A stretch of 64,000 bases of DNA. It comes from Brevirhabdus pacifica (GTDB taxonomy: Bacteria > Pseudomonadota > Alphaproteobacteria > Rhodobacterales > Rhodobacteraceae). A program made the position numbers and the translations under genes. Below are positions 1-8,406 of this stretch, piece by piece; position 1 is the stretch's first letter; the number at the start of each line of letters is the position of its first letter. The stretch covers positions 1,488,001 through 1,552,000 of the forward strand of contig NZ_PGFI01000011.1 in assembly GCF_002797755.1 (NCBI RefSeq). The letters run 5' to 3'. The notes beneath the pieces are model-generated. The model saw only the letters and a list, made by a program, of their open reading frames with translations. It did no database searches and was not told the DNA's origin.

Positions 1-1373
1 CCCATGCGCTTCTGGCCAAGGGGGTGCGGTTCAAGAACCTCGGCCTTCTGATCATCGACGAAGAGCAGCATTTCGGCGTCCAGCACAAGGAACGCCTGAA
101 GGAGATGCGCTCGGACATCCATGTGCTGACGCTGACCGCCACACCCATCCCGCGCACGCTGCAACTGTCGCTGTCGGGGGTGCGGGATCTGTCGATCATC
201 GGCACGCCGCCCGTCGATCGCCTGTCGATCCGCACCTATGTCAGCGAGTTCGACACCGTCACCATCCGCGAGGCGCTTCTGCGCGAACGCTATCGCGGCG
301 GGCAGTCGTTCTTTGTCGTGCCCCGTCTGACCGACCTGCCCGAGATCGAGGCTTTCCTGACCGAGCAGGTCCCCGAGGTCAGCTATGTCGTGGCCCACGG
401 CCAGCTTGCGGCGGGGGATCTGGATGACCGGATGAACGCCTTCTACGACGGGCAGTATGACGTGCTGCTGGCGACCACGATCGTGGAATCCGGTCTGGAT
501 ATTCCTACCGCCAACACCATGATCGTGCACCGGGCCGACATGTTCGGTCTGGCCCAGCTTTACCAGATCCGGGGCCGGGTCGGGCGGTCCAAGACGCGGG
601 CCTATGCCTATCTGACCACCAAGCCCCGCGCCAAGCTCACGGCCACGGCCGAGAAACGGCTGCGGGTTCTGGGCTCGCTCGACACGCTGGGCGCGGGCTT
701 CACGCTGGCCAGTCAGGATCTGGACATTCGCGGTGCAGGCAACCTTCTGGGCGAGGAACAGTCGGGCCACGTGCGCGATGTGGGCTATGAGCTTTACCAG
801 CAGATGCTGGAAGAGGCGATCGCCAAGATCAAGGCCGGCGAGGGCGAGGGTCTGAGCCAGACCGACGACCAGTGGGCGCCCCAGATCAATCTGGGCGTGC
901 CGGTCCTGATCCCCGAGGCCTATGTGCCCGATCTCGACGTGCGGCTGGGGCTTTACCGCAGGCTGTCGTCGCTGGCCACCAAGGTCGAGCTGGAGGGCTT
1001 TGCCGCCGAGATGATCGACCGGTTTGGCCCTCTCCCGCGCGAGGTCAACACGCTGTTGCTGATCGTGCGGATCAAGGCCATGTGCAAGCGCGCCGGCATC
1101 GCCAAGCTGGACGGCGGCCCCAAGGGCGTCACGATCCAGTTCCACAACGACCACTTCCCCAACCCGCAGGGGCTGGTGGAATTCGTCCACGACCAGAAGG
1201 GTCAGGCCAAGGTGCGCGACAACAAGATCGTGGTCATGCGCGACTGGACCAAGGACGCCGAGAAGATCAAGGGCGCCTTCGCCATCGCCCGCGATCTTGC
1301 CCAGAAGGCGGCGCCCGCCAAGCCTTCTGGCAAGACAGCTTCCAAATCGGTGGCGAGGGGCGGCAAGGCCTGA
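1..1373 (+). CDS. mfd: Transcription-repair coupling factor Mfd, C-terminal part (5' truncated by window)
   Basis: Mfd is an ATP-driven translocase that removes RNA polymerase stalled at DNA lesions and recruits UvrA. The open frame runs in from the left edge (reading frame begins at base 3), so only about 457 C-terminal residues are present. Visible are the helicase box DEEQ (fragment residues 19-22), the TATPIPRT motif (45-52), the second RecA lobe with TTIVESGLDIP and QIRGRVGRS, and a C-terminal TRCF region. DEEQ instead of the DEEH of E. coli is common in alphaproteobacterial Mfd. The tail is lysine/alanine rich. RecG shares the motor but not this C-terminal region, so the Mfd call is firm. 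Confidence 0.96.
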   Translation, partial: HALLAKGVRFKNLGLLIIDEEQHFGVQHKERLKEMRSDIHVLTLTATPIPRTLQLSLSGVRDLSIIGTPPVDRLSIRTYVSEFDTVTIREALLRERYRGGQSFFVVPRLTDLPEIEAFLTEQVPEVSYVVAHGQLAAGDLDDRMNAFYDGQYDVLLATTIVESGLDIPTANTMIVHRADMFGLAQLYQIRGRVGRSKTRAYAYLTTKPRAKLTATAEKRLRVLGSLDTLGAGFTLASQDLDIRGAGNLLGEEQSGHVRDVGYELYQQMLEEAIAKIKAGEGEGLSQTDDQWAPQINLGVPVLIPEAYVPDLDVRLGLYRRLSSLATKVELEGFAAEMIDRFGPLPREVNTLLLIVRIKAMCKRAGIAKLDGGPKGVTIQFHNDHFPNPQGLVEFVHDQKGQAKVRDNKIVVMRDWTKDAEKIKGAFAIARDLAQKAAPAKPSGKTASKSVARGGKA

Positions 1374-1382
1374 GGCCGCCCC

Positions 1383-2666
1383 TCAACTCGCCCGGATCAG
1401 CGCCAGACCGCTGCCCACCACCAGCACCGCGCCGAAGGCCAGCCAGAAGGGCGTGCCGTCATAGGCGGCCGCCACCGGCACCGACAGCAGCACCCCGACG
1501 ATGGTCGAAAACGCCCCGATGGCCGAGGCCGCGGTGCCCGCGATGTGGCCCAGCGGCTCCATCGCCAACGCGTTGAGATTGCCAATCGTCATGCCGGCGG
1601 TGAAGAAGATCGAGGTCTGCCAGAAGATCCACGCCGGAAAAGCCAGCCCCTCGGGCCAGGAGAGCGGACCGTTCATCAACAGGGTCACAAGCGACAGGAC
1701 AAGCTGGATCGCAAAGACCACCGAGACGATGTTGCGCATCCCCAGCCGACCCACCAGCACTGCGTTCAGCAAGGTCGAGAATGCCGACAGCAGCGCCATC
1801 ACCCCGAACCAGAAGGGAAAGGTATCGGCGGCATCGAAGGTGGTCGTGAAGACCTGCGCAGACGAGGCCAGAATTATGTAAAGCAGTGCAAAGGCCAGGG
1901 CCTGGGCCAGGGTGGTCAGCAGCGCCTGACGGTTGGTCAGGACCTCACGCAAGGCAACCAGTATCGGCCCGGGATGGAGCGAGCGGCGCATCTCGGGGCG
2001 CAGGGTCTCGGGCTGACGCGCCATGAACCAAACGCCCGCGATCAGCGCGAAGATGACGAAGGCTACGAAGATCGCCCGCCAGCCGAAGGCCGCCATCAGC
2101 CCGGCACCAAGCGTGGGGGCAATGGCCGGGACCAGCGTGAAGAAGCTCATGATGAAGGAGCTCGTGCGCGCCATGTCGCGCCCCGAGAACCGGTCGCGCA
2201 CCAGCGCCATCACCGCCACCCGCGGGCCCGAGGCACCAAGCCCCTGAAGAACGCGGGCCGCTAGCATCGCTTCAAGGCTTTGGCTTAGCGCGGCAAGGAC
2301 CGCGGCCAAAGCATAGACGACCAACCCGCCAAGGATCACCGGCCGCCGGCCCACCGCGTCCGAAAGCGGCCCCGTGACGATGGTGCCAAGGCCGATCCCC
2401 AGCAGGAAGCTTGAGATGACCCACTGAATGCGGTTCGGGGCCTCGGGCGTCAGGGTGTCCGCCATCAGGGGCAGGGCGGGCAGCATGGCGTCGATTGCAA
2501 AGGCGATGGCCGAGAAGAGCAACGCCATGATGACAACGAATTCGAGGTAAGAGCCGTGCTTCGGCGCTTGCTTATCCAGATCGCCAGCGACTGCACCCGG
2601 CGCTGCGTCAGAACCGGGGTCCGGCAGCGGCGTGAGCGGACCACCTCCGGGCGGGACGGGTGTCAC
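1383..2666 (-). CDS. Bcr/CflA-family MFS drug efflux transporter
   Basis: A 427-residue major facilitator protein with about 12 hydrophobic segments, predicted to export drugs or metabolites by proton antiport in the inner membrane. Family signatures are the loop-2/3 motif GPLSDAVGRRPV and the TM4-5 region RVLQGLGASGPRVAVMALVRD, typical of Bcr/CflA. The start is GTG at 2666, with AAGGA about 8 bases upstream, and it overlaps the preceding stop as GTGA. A proline/glycine-rich cytoplasmic leader of about 37 residues precedes TM1. It is the last gene of a three-gene overlapping operon with a DsbA-family protein and an acyl-CoA ligase. The substrate cannot be read from sequence. Confidence 0.9.
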   Translation of the reverse strand: MTPVPPGGGPLTPLPDPGSDAAPGAVAGDLDKQAPKHGSYLEFVVIMALLFSAIAFAIDAMLPALPLMADTLTPEAPNRIQWVISSFLLGIGLGTIVTGPLSDAVGRRPVILGGLVVYALAAVLAALSQSLEAMLAARVLQGLGASGPRVAVMALVRDRFSGRDMARTSSFIMSFFTLVPAIAPTLGAGLMAAFGWRAIFVAFVIFALIAGVWFMARQPETLRPEMRRSLHPGPILVALREVLTNRQALLTTLAQALAFALLYIILASSAQVFTTTFDAADTFPFWFGVMALLSAFSTLLNAVLVGRLGMRNIVSVVFAIQLVLSLVTLLMNGPLSWPEGLAFPAWIFWQTSIFFTAGMTIGNLNALAMEPLGHIAGTAASAIGAFSTIVGVLLSVPVAAAYDGTPFWLAFGAVLVVGSGLALIRAS

Positions 2667-3376
2667 GCGCCGGTTCCTTCAGGCGCGGCCCCCCCGTTGG
2701 TCCCATTAGCGCTGCCATCATCGGTGCCTGCCGCGTTGGCCTCGGCGAGCTGCTGGGTGATATCCTCGATCACCCGCGCCCAGAGGTCGGGCGGCTGCGC
2801 CCCCGGAAGGACATGCTGATTGGCCACCACGAAGGTCGGCACGCCGGTGACGCCGCGTTCGCGGGTGTGGGCGTCGCGGGCGCGGGTCTCGGCCAGATCG
2901 GCGTCGCCCTCCAGCAGGGTCTGCACCATCGCACGATCCATGCCGCAATGCTCTGCGATATCCAGCAGAACGTCGGTGGCGCCGATGTCGCGCCCCTCGA
3001 CGAAATAGGCCTTGAACAGCGCCGAGACGATTGCCGTCTGGCGACCCTCGATCCCGGCCCAGTGGATCAGGCGATGGGCGTTGATGGTGTTGGGCGTGGT
3101 CTTGATGGCGGCGAAGTTGATTTCCAGACCTGCAGCGCGGGCGGCCTCTTCGATGCGGCCATAGACCTGAACGGCCGCGTCGCGCCCGCCGAACTTGGTT
3201 TCCAGATACTCGCGCCGGTCCATGCCTTGGGGCGGCATTTCCGGGTTCAGCTGGAAGGGATGCCATTCGATGGCGAAGGGATGATCGGGGGCCGCGGCAA
3301 GCGCGCGGTCCAGATTGGCCTTGCCGATGTAGCACCACGGGCAGACCGGGTCGGAGATTATGTCGAGTTTTATCAT
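2663..3376 (-). CDS. DsbA-family thioredoxin-fold oxidoreductase (FrnE-like)
   Basis: A 237-residue cytoplasmic protein of the DsbA/FrnE/HCCA-isomerase superfamily. The thioredoxin-fold active site CPWC is at residues 12-15 directly after the first strand. The cis-Pro region is GVTGVPTFVV. There is no signal peptide, so it probably acts in the cytosol as a disulfide isomerase or reductase, as proposed for FrnE. The C-terminal ~20 residues are a low-complexity Gly/Asn/Ala tail. It overlaps both neighbours by 4 bases (ATGA with the ligase, GTGA with the efflux pump), which argues for coupled translation. A 2-hydroxychromene-2-carboxylate isomerase role is less likely because both cysteines are present. 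Confidence 0.9.
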   Translation of the reverse strand: MIKLDIISDPVCPWCYIGKANLDRALAAAPDHPFAIEWHPFQLNPEMPPQGMDRREYLETKFGGRDAAVQVYGRIEEAARAAGLEINFAAIKTTPNTINAHRLIHWAGIEGRQTAIVSALFKAYFVEGRDIGATDVLLDIAEHCGMDRAMVQTLLEGDADLAETRARDAHTRERGVTGVPTFVVANQHVLPGAQPPDLWARVIEDITQQLAEANAAGTDDGSANGTNGGAAPEGTGA

Positions 3377-4920
3377 TGGCTTGCCTTCCGGTCTTCGCGC
3401 AACGCGCGGCGATTGATCTTGCCGTTCGCATTGACCGGCATCGTGTCGATGCGCCGGAAGATGCGGGGGCATTTGTAGCGCGCCAGCCGCTCGGCGGCAA
3501 AGGCGGCAAGGGTGTCGTCCTCCGGTGCCTCGACGTCGGGCGGGCAGGTGTAGCACAGGGCGATGACGCTGGCGTCGGCCCGGACCTGCGCCTCGAACGC
3601 CGCGGCTTCAAGGATGGCGGGATGGGCGCTCATCGCGGCCTCGACTTCAAGCGGCGAGACGCGGTAGCCGCCGGCGTTCATCATGTCGTCGTCCCGCCCC
3701 AGATAGCGCACGGAGCCGCAATCCTCCATCAATACCGTGTCGCCGGTCAGGAACCACTGGCCCCGGAAACGGTCGCGGGTCTCTGCGGGCTGACCCAGGT
3801 AGCCCAGCATCATGCCCGGGTCGTCCCGGTCGACCGCCAGGATGCCGGGGGTGCGGCGGGGCAGGGGTTGTCCGGCCTCGTCGACCACGGCGACGCGGCG
3901 GCCACGCTGGGGCAAGCCCGAACTGTCAGGCGCTGCGGGGCGTTCGGGCCCGGTCGAAATGAAGGTGGAGCATTCGGACATGCCCAGCGCCTCGTAGATG
4001 GGGGTGCCGGTGGCCTGTTGCCAGGCGCGGGCGGTTGCGGGCGGCAGCTTCTCGCCCGCGGAAAGCCCGTGGCGCAGCGCCGGCAGATCCAGCGGCCCGC
4101 CGTCTTTCAACAGCTTGCGGAAGACGCCGGGGGCGGCGGCGAAGATCGTGGCGCCGTGGCGGGCAAGAAGCGTGGGCAGGGCGGTGATCGGTGTGCCTTC
4201 GGCAGGGATCAGGGCCGTGGCCCCCACGGTCCAGGGGTCCATCAGCCCCGTGCCCAGGGTGTAGGTCCAGTTGAAGGCGCCTGCGTGCAGCAGCCGGTCG
4301 TCGGGGCCCAACCCGCACCAGTCGGCGTGCATCATCCGCCGCGCCCAAACGGCCCTGTGGGCATGCATCACGGCGCGCGGCCGGCCCGAGGTGCCGGAAG
4401 TATAGATGATGTAGCCAAGCCGGTCGGGATCGCCCATCACCGGGACCGCCGGATCGGCGCCCCGCATTTCGCGCAGCATCTCTTCGGTCAGGACGGGCCC
4501 GTCGGTGGGCGGCAGCGCCAGGCGGCTGTCGGCCAGGATCGCGACCGGCGCGATCTCGTCCAGGATCGGGGCAAGCTCTGCCGCCGTCAGCTGGGACGAG
4601 ACGGGGACCGGCACGATGTCGACCGAAAGCGCGGCAAGGTAGCAGATGGGGAAGTCGACCGTGTTGCCCAGCCGCAGCAGGACCCGGTCGCCGGCCTGAA
4701 ACCCGCGCGCCAGAAGCGCGCCTGCCGTGCCCAGGACGGCGCGGCGCAGATCATCGTAATTCCAGTCCTCGGACCCACCATCAGGAGCCAGCACCGACAG
4801 GGCCAGCCGCGCCGGCATGTCATCGGCATGGGCCAGCACGTAGGCCGCCATATTGAAGGCGCGGGGCGCGGGCGCGGGCGGGGCCTCGGCGTGGATCGAG
4901 AGGGGGTCGGTCTGTGACAT
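3373..4920 (-). CDS. AMP-dependent acyl-CoA / aryl-CoA ligase
   Basis: A 515-residue ANL-superfamily enzyme that adenylates a carboxylic acid with ATP and transfers it to CoA. The A3 motif YTSGTSGRPR is at 173-182, A5 is YEALGMSEC, A8 is GGYRVSPLEVE, and the A10 catalytic lysine is in NGKINRRAL (about K501). The spacing and the GGYRVSPLEVE hinge resemble benzoate- and medium-chain acyl-CoA ligases. ATG at 4920 is chosen because AGAGGGGG lies just upstream; an upstream extension would lack support. It is the first gene of an operon with a DsbA-family protein and an efflux transporter. The acid substrate is not determined. Confidence 0.92.
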   Translation of the reverse strand: MSQTDPLSIHAEAPPAPAPRAFNMAAYVLAHADDMPARLALSVLAPDGGSEDWNYDDLRRAVLGTAGALLARGFQAGDRVLLRLGNTVDFPICYLAALSVDIVPVPVSSQLTAAELAPILDEIAPVAILADSRLALPPTDGPVLTEEMLREMRGADPAVPVMGDPDRLGYIIYTSGTSGRPRAVMHAHRAVWARRMMHADWCGLGPDDRLLHAGAFNWTYTLGTGLMDPWTVGATALIPAEGTPITALPTLLARHGATIFAAAPGVFRKLLKDGGPLDLPALRHGLSAGEKLPPATARAWQQATGTPIYEALGMSECSTFISTGPERPAAPDSSGLPQRGRRVAVVDEAGQPLPRRTPGILAVDRDDPGMMLGYLGQPAETRDRFRGQWFLTGDTVLMEDCGSVRYLGRDDDMMNAGGYRVSPLEVEAAMSAHPAILEAAAFEAQVRADASVIALCYTCPPDVEAPEDDTLAAFAAERLARYKCPRIFRRIDTMPVNANGKINRRALREDRKASQ

Positions 4921-5009
4921 GCCCCCTCTGCTACGCCTGCCTTTCGCGGGGTGCAAGACCGGGGCGCGGGCAGGGGTGTGCAGCATCAAGCCTGGGGCAA
5001 TGATCGAAG

Positions 5010-5064
5010 TCCGGCGGCCACGAGAGGGAGGGGCGAGGCCGCCGGATAAGGGGCCGTTGGCCCC
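5010..5064. terminator. Tandem GC-rich hairpins after the CsbD-like gene
   Basis: Two stem-loops lie between the ligase and the CsbD-like gene. One has a 9-bp stem CCGGCGGCC/GGCCGCCGG and a long loop; the other is GGGGCC-GTT-GGCCCC at 5050-5064, only 6 bases past the CsbD-like stop. There is no U tract, so termination is inferred only. Confidence 0.4.
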
Positions 5065-5070
5065 GCTGAG

Positions 5071-5415
5071 TCAGTCGCGGCCCAGCGGCGGTTCGGCCAC
5101 GTTGTCGTCGCCGAATTCGCGGTCGTCGGAATAGACATCCTCGCCCTCGGGGATGTGGCGCCCGCTTTCGGTGATCGACTGGTTGTCGTGATGCTCGTCG
5201 GTGGCGACATCCACCGGGATCGGACCTTCAAGCCACAGGCCGATCTCTTCCTCGGCCTCGGTGGGGGTGAGGGCATGCTTCTCGGCGAGGTAGCGGGTGA
5301 ATTGGGCGCGGTCGCCGTCGATCCCGATCAGGTCGTTCTGGGTGGTGCGAGGCCACCGCGCGGTGATCACCTCGATGAAGGCGGGCCAGTTGTCCTTGAC
5401 CAACGTCCAGTCCAT
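5071..5415 (-). CDS. CsbD-like small acidic protein
   Basis: A 114-residue soluble acidic protein. The first ~60 residues (MDWTLVKDNW...ITARWPRTTQNDL...ARYLAEKHALT pattern) match the layout of CsbD-family proteins: conserved N-terminal W, a second W-x-x-L/N block and a C-terminal helix. CsbD members are stress-associated proteins of unknown biochemical role. The rest is a low-complexity acidic tail. The ATG at 5415 has AAGGA about 7 bases upstream and starts exactly at the domain. It lies downstream of the solute-binding protein gene in the same orientation with a strong hairpin between them, so co-transcription is uncertain. Confidence 0.7.
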   Translation of the reverse strand: MDWTLVKDNWPAFIEVITARWPRTTQNDLIGIDGDRAQFTRYLAEKHALTPTEAEEEIGLWLEGPIPVDVATDEHHDNQSITESGRHIPEGEDVYSDDREFGDDNVAEPPLGRD

Positions 5416-5499
5416 GTCGCGTTCCTTTCGTGTTTCTACCGCCTCAATGGGCCGGGGAGTGAAAGGTTCCGACGAAAGGGCCCGCAAGGGGCCGGAGAG

Positions 5500-5522
5500 G
5501 GGCGGGCGCCGGGCGCCCGCCC
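5500..5522 (-). terminator. 10-bp perfect GC hairpin after the solute-binding protein gene
   Basis: GGGCGGGCGC-CGG-GCGCCCGCCC lies 7 bases past the stop of the upstream (minus-strand) gene. The stem is perfect but there is no U run. It may stop transcription or protect the mRNA 3' end. Confidence 0.5.
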
Positions 5523-5528
5523 GCCGGA

Positions 5529-7343
5529 TCAGTCTTCCTCGTACCACCAGACGTCGGGCTGGAAGCCCAGCCAATCGCCATACATCGGCAGCTTTTCAGG
5601 GTATTTCAGTTCCTTCACATGGGCGACGGTCGATACGTCGCGATACCAGATCGGGATGACGTAGCGTCCGGTCGTCAGGATCCGGTCCAGCGCCTTGACC
5701 GCCGACAGGAAATCCGACCGGTCGGTCGCCGTCAGCATGCGGTCGATCATGGCTTCGGCCGCCGGGGAGTTCATGCCCATCCAGTTGCGCGTGCCCGGCT
5801 CCTCGACGCCCTGCGAGCCCCAATAGAGCTTCTGCTCGTTTCCGGGGCTGAGCGAGAGGCCGCGCTGGAAATAGGTCATGTCGAAATCGTAAAGGTTGGT
5901 GCGTTCCTTGTACTGGGCCGCATCGACCGTCTCGACCTTGGCGTCGATGCCCAGACGCTTCAGCGCCTCGATGTAGATCGAGGTGATGGCCCGGTTTTCG
6001 GACGCGCCCTGCTGAAGCAGGATGGTGAAGGTGAAGGGCTTGCCGTCGGGGCCGGTCATCACGCCATCCTTGACCGAATAGCCGGCCTCTTGGAAAAGCT
6101 TCAGCGCCTTGCGGATGTTGCGCCGGTTGGCTTCCGAGCCATCCCCTTCGGGAAGGGTATACCCCTCAAGCGCGCCGGGCAGAAGCTCGTCGCGGAAGGG
6201 CTCCAGAAGGGCCGCGACCTCGGGGCCCGCGGCGCCCGGCTCCATGCTCAGGACCGAGTTCGAGAAATACGAGGTGATCCGCGGCTTGGAGCCGCCGTTG
6301 AGCGACTCGTTGATGAACTCGAAGTTGAAGGCGTGGATGAGGGCATCGCGGACGCGCCAGTCCTGGAACATGTCCTTGCGGGTGTTCATCACGAAACCCA
6401 CCATCCCCGAGGGGCGCTTGTGCGGGAAGACCGATTTCACCACATCGCCCGAACGAACGCGCGGGAAGTCGTAGGAGGCGTTCCACTTGGCCTCGTTGAA
6501 CTCGCGGTAGGTGGTCAGGTTGCCGGCTTTGAAGGCCTCGAAGATGACGCTACCGTCGCCGAAGTAATCATAGCGGACCTCGTCGATATTGGCCTGACCG
6601 CGCATGAAGGGCAGGTCCTTGCCCCAGTAATCCTCGTCCCGCTCGAAGACGATGAAGCGGCCCGGCTCGAAGTCGCCGATCACGTAGGGGCCCGAACCGA
6701 CAAGCTTTTCAAGCGAGCTTTCGGCAAAGTCGCGGCCGTCGAACTGGGCCTTCTTGAGGACGGGGCGCAGGCCCATCAGCAGCGCCAGTTCCCGGTCGTC
6801 GTTCTTGAAGGTGATGCGCAGCTTGCGCTCGCCCGTCTGTTCGATGCTTTCGACGTTGGACCACGAGCCGGTGTAGCGGGGCGAGCCCTCGGTGCCGATG
6901 GTCTTGTAGGACCAGATCACGTCCTCGACCGTGACCGGCGAGCCGTCGGAGAACCGGGCCTCGGGGCGCAGGGTGAATTCCACCCAGGACCGATCCTCGG
7001 GCGTCTCAACAGTCTCGGCCAAGAGGCCGTAAAGGCTGAAAGGTTCGTCCCAGTTGCGGCCCAGCAGCGATTCGACCACGTGGGTCCGCACACCGTAAGG
7101 GGCAGTGCCTTTAAGGATGTAGGGGTTGAGCGAATCGAAGCCGCCGCCCTCGCCCATGACGATACGTCCGCCCTTGGGGGCATCGGGGTTGGCGTAGGGA
7201 AGTGCGCTGAAATCCGCCGGGAGTTCGGGCTCTCCATACATGGCGATGCCGTGGCTCGGCTCGGCCCATGCGACATTTGCCGCAAAAACGCCACAAATTA
7301 AGGCTCCGGCCCCGCTCAGCCATTGGAAAAGGTTTGGTAGCAT
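5529..7343 (-). CDS. Periplasmic oligopeptide-type ABC solute-binding protein (YejA-like)
   Basis: A 604-residue family-5 extracellular solute-binding protein. The ATG at 7343 begins a clear signal peptide (hydrophobic stretch LSGAGALICGVFAANVAWA, cleavage after AWA). The mature start HGIAMYGEPELPADF...YANPDAPKGG is characteristic of YejA-type peptide/microcin C binding proteins, and DGSPVTVEDVIWSY is the family motif. In-frame TTG 14 codons upstream is possible but would bury the signal peptide. No permease or ATPase genes are adjacent, so it is an orphan binding protein or its transporter is elsewhere. Peptides are the likely ligands, by family only. Confidence 0.9.
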   Translation of the reverse strand: MLPNLFQWLSGAGALICGVFAANVAWAEPSHGIAMYGEPELPADFSALPYANPDAPKGGRIVMGEGGGFDSLNPYILKGTAPYGVRTHVVESLLGRNWDEPFSLYGLLAETVETPEDRSWVEFTLRPEARFSDGSPVTVEDVIWSYKTIGTEGSPRYTGSWSNVESIEQTGERKLRITFKNDDRELALLMGLRPVLKKAQFDGRDFAESSLEKLVGSGPYVIGDFEPGRFIVFERDEDYWGKDLPFMRGQANIDEVRYDYFGDGSVIFEAFKAGNLTTYREFNEAKWNASYDFPRVRSGDVVKSVFPHKRPSGMVGFVMNTRKDMFQDWRVRDALIHAFNFEFINESLNGGSKPRITSYFSNSVLSMEPGAAGPEVAALLEPFRDELLPGALEGYTLPEGDGSEANRRNIRKALKLFQEAGYSVKDGVMTGPDGKPFTFTILLQQGASENRAITSIYIEALKRLGIDAKVETVDAAQYKERTNLYDFDMTYFQRGLSLSPGNEQKLYWGSQGVEEPGTRNWMGMNSPAAEAMIDRMLTATDRSDFLSAVKALDRILTTGRYVIPIWYRDVSTVAHVKELKYPEKLPMYGDWLGFQPDVWWYEED

Positions 7344-7422
7344 ATCGGCGACAATCCCTCGCTTACCTTGTTTTACTGGCGGCAAGCCTACGCAGTGAAT
7401 TCAATGTGTTCAAACTTTTAGC

Positions 7423-7451
7423 TTGGCCCTGAGCGGCGAGTTGCGTATAAA
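7423..7451 (+). promoter_or_regulatory. Promoter for candidate sRNA
   Basis: A -35 hexamer TTGGCC (7423-7428) and -10 hexamer TATAAA (7446-7451) are separated by exactly 17 bases. The only transcript they could make before a strong terminator is about 75 bases long and contains no credible ORF. Confidence 0.6.
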
Positions 7452-7457
7452 GGTGTC

Positions 7458-7533
7458 ACTGCTCGATAGGTTTCTTGCCTGTATGAAACCTGCCTCAATA
7501 ACTTAACGCCCGCCTTGTGCGGGCGTTTTTTTT
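7458..7533 (+). ncRNA. Candidate small regulatory RNA with own promoter and terminator
   Basis: In the gap between the solute-binding protein gene (minus strand) and bdhA (plus strand), a sigma70-type promoter is followed by a 6-bp hairpin GGTTTC/GAAACC (7469-7490, 10-base loop TTGCCTGTAT), a single-stranded linker with a second TGCCT, and a 9-bp intrinsic terminator with eight T. Two exposed pyrimidine-rich TGCCT elements, one in the loop and one in the linker, could pair with AGGCA targets near ribosome-binding sites. This is inferred from sequence alone; I cannot assign it to a named RNA family. The alternative is that the terminator merely insulates bdhA. Confidence 0.55.
7505..7533 (+). 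terminator. Intrinsic terminator of the candidate sRNA
   Basis: Stem AACGCCCGC (7505-7513), loop CTTGT, stem GCGGGCGTT (7519-7527), with a run of T to 7533. It is a textbook rho-independent terminator on the plus strand. Confidence 0.85.
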
Positions 7534-7623
7534 ATGCCCTTCCTTCTGCCCGAACCAGGGGCCGCACGTCCACCGCCAGAACCGGTGACGCAGCGGCGCG
7601 AATCGTCACGGAAGGGAAATGCG

Positions 7624-8397
7624 ATGGAACTCGGCGGAAAGCTTGCGGTGGTTACGGGATCGACCTCGGGCATCGGACTTGGTGTTGCCCGGGCGCTGGC
7701 GGAGCGGGGGGCCGATCTGGTCCTGAATTCCTTCACCGACACGGCGGCCGACCACGCCCTTGCCGAGGAGATCGCCAGTGAGACCGGGCGCCAGGTGCGG
7801 TATATCCAGGGTGACATGAGCGACGCCGCCCAGTGCCGCGCCCTGGTCGAGAAGGCCGGGCGTTGCGATATCCTGGTCAACAATGCCGGGGTCCAGCACG
7901 TGGCCCCGATCGACCGGTTCCCGTCCGAGAAATGGGACCAGATCATCGCTATCAACCTGAGTGCCGCCTTTCACACCACGGCGGCGGCGCTGCCGCTGAT
8001 GCGGCAGGCGGGTTGGGGCAGGGTGATCAACATCGCCTCGGCCCACGGGCTGACGGCCTCTCCGTTCAAGTCGGCCTACGTGGCGGCGAAACACGGGGTG
8101 GTGGGCCTGTCGAAGACCGTGGCCCTCGAGACGGCCGAGGAGGCGATCACCTGCAACGCCATTTGCCCGGGCTACGTTCTGACCCCGCTGGTCGAGGCAC
8201 AGATCCCGGACACGATGAAGGAATACGGCATGGACCGCGAGACGGTCGTGCGCGACGTGCTGCTGGCGCGCCAGCCCTCGAAGGAATTCGTCACGGTCGA
8301 GCAGATCGCGGGCACCGCGGCCTTCCTGTGCTCGGCGGTGGCCGACCAGATCACCGGCACCGCGATAAGCCTGGACGGCGGCTGGACGGCGCTTTGA
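7624..8397 (+). CDS. bdhA: D-3-hydroxybutyrate dehydrogenase (SDR)
   Basis: A 257-residue short-chain dehydrogenase that interconverts (R)-3-hydroxybutyrate and acetoacetate with NAD+, used in polyhydroxybutyrate turnover. The Rossmann motif TGSTSGIG is at 11-18, NNAGVQHVAPID is the hallmark of bacterial 3-hydroxybutyrate dehydrogenases, and the Ser...Tyr-x3-Lys catalytic set appears in INIASAHG and SAYVAAKHG. The C-terminus DGGWTAL is also typical. ATG at 7624 follows GGAAGGGA. No phb genes are adjacent; the gene is monocistronic between the sRNA terminator and a convergent operon. Confidence 0.93.
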   Translation: MELGGKLAVVTGSTSGIGLGVARALAERGADLVLNSFTDTAADHALAEEIASETGRQVRYIQGDMSDAAQCRALVEKAGRCDILVNNAGVQHVAPIDRFPSEKWDQIIAINLSAAFHTTAAALPLMRQAGWGRVINIASAHGLTASPFKSAYVAAKHGVVGLSKTVALETAEEAITCNAICPGYVLTPLVEAQIPDTMKEYGMDRETVVRDVLLARQPSKEFVTVEQIAGTAAFLCSAVADQITGTAISLDGGWTAL

Positions 8398-8406
8398 GCT
8401 GACGGC

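Noticed and set aside
3376-4917. Long open frames opposite real genes (for example across the acyl-CoA ligase, pstA and aldehyde dehydrogenase)
   Set aside because: High third-position GC removes stop codons in antisense frames. Their translations are Arg/Gly/Pro-rich without recognisable motifs, whereas the opposite strand encodes known families.
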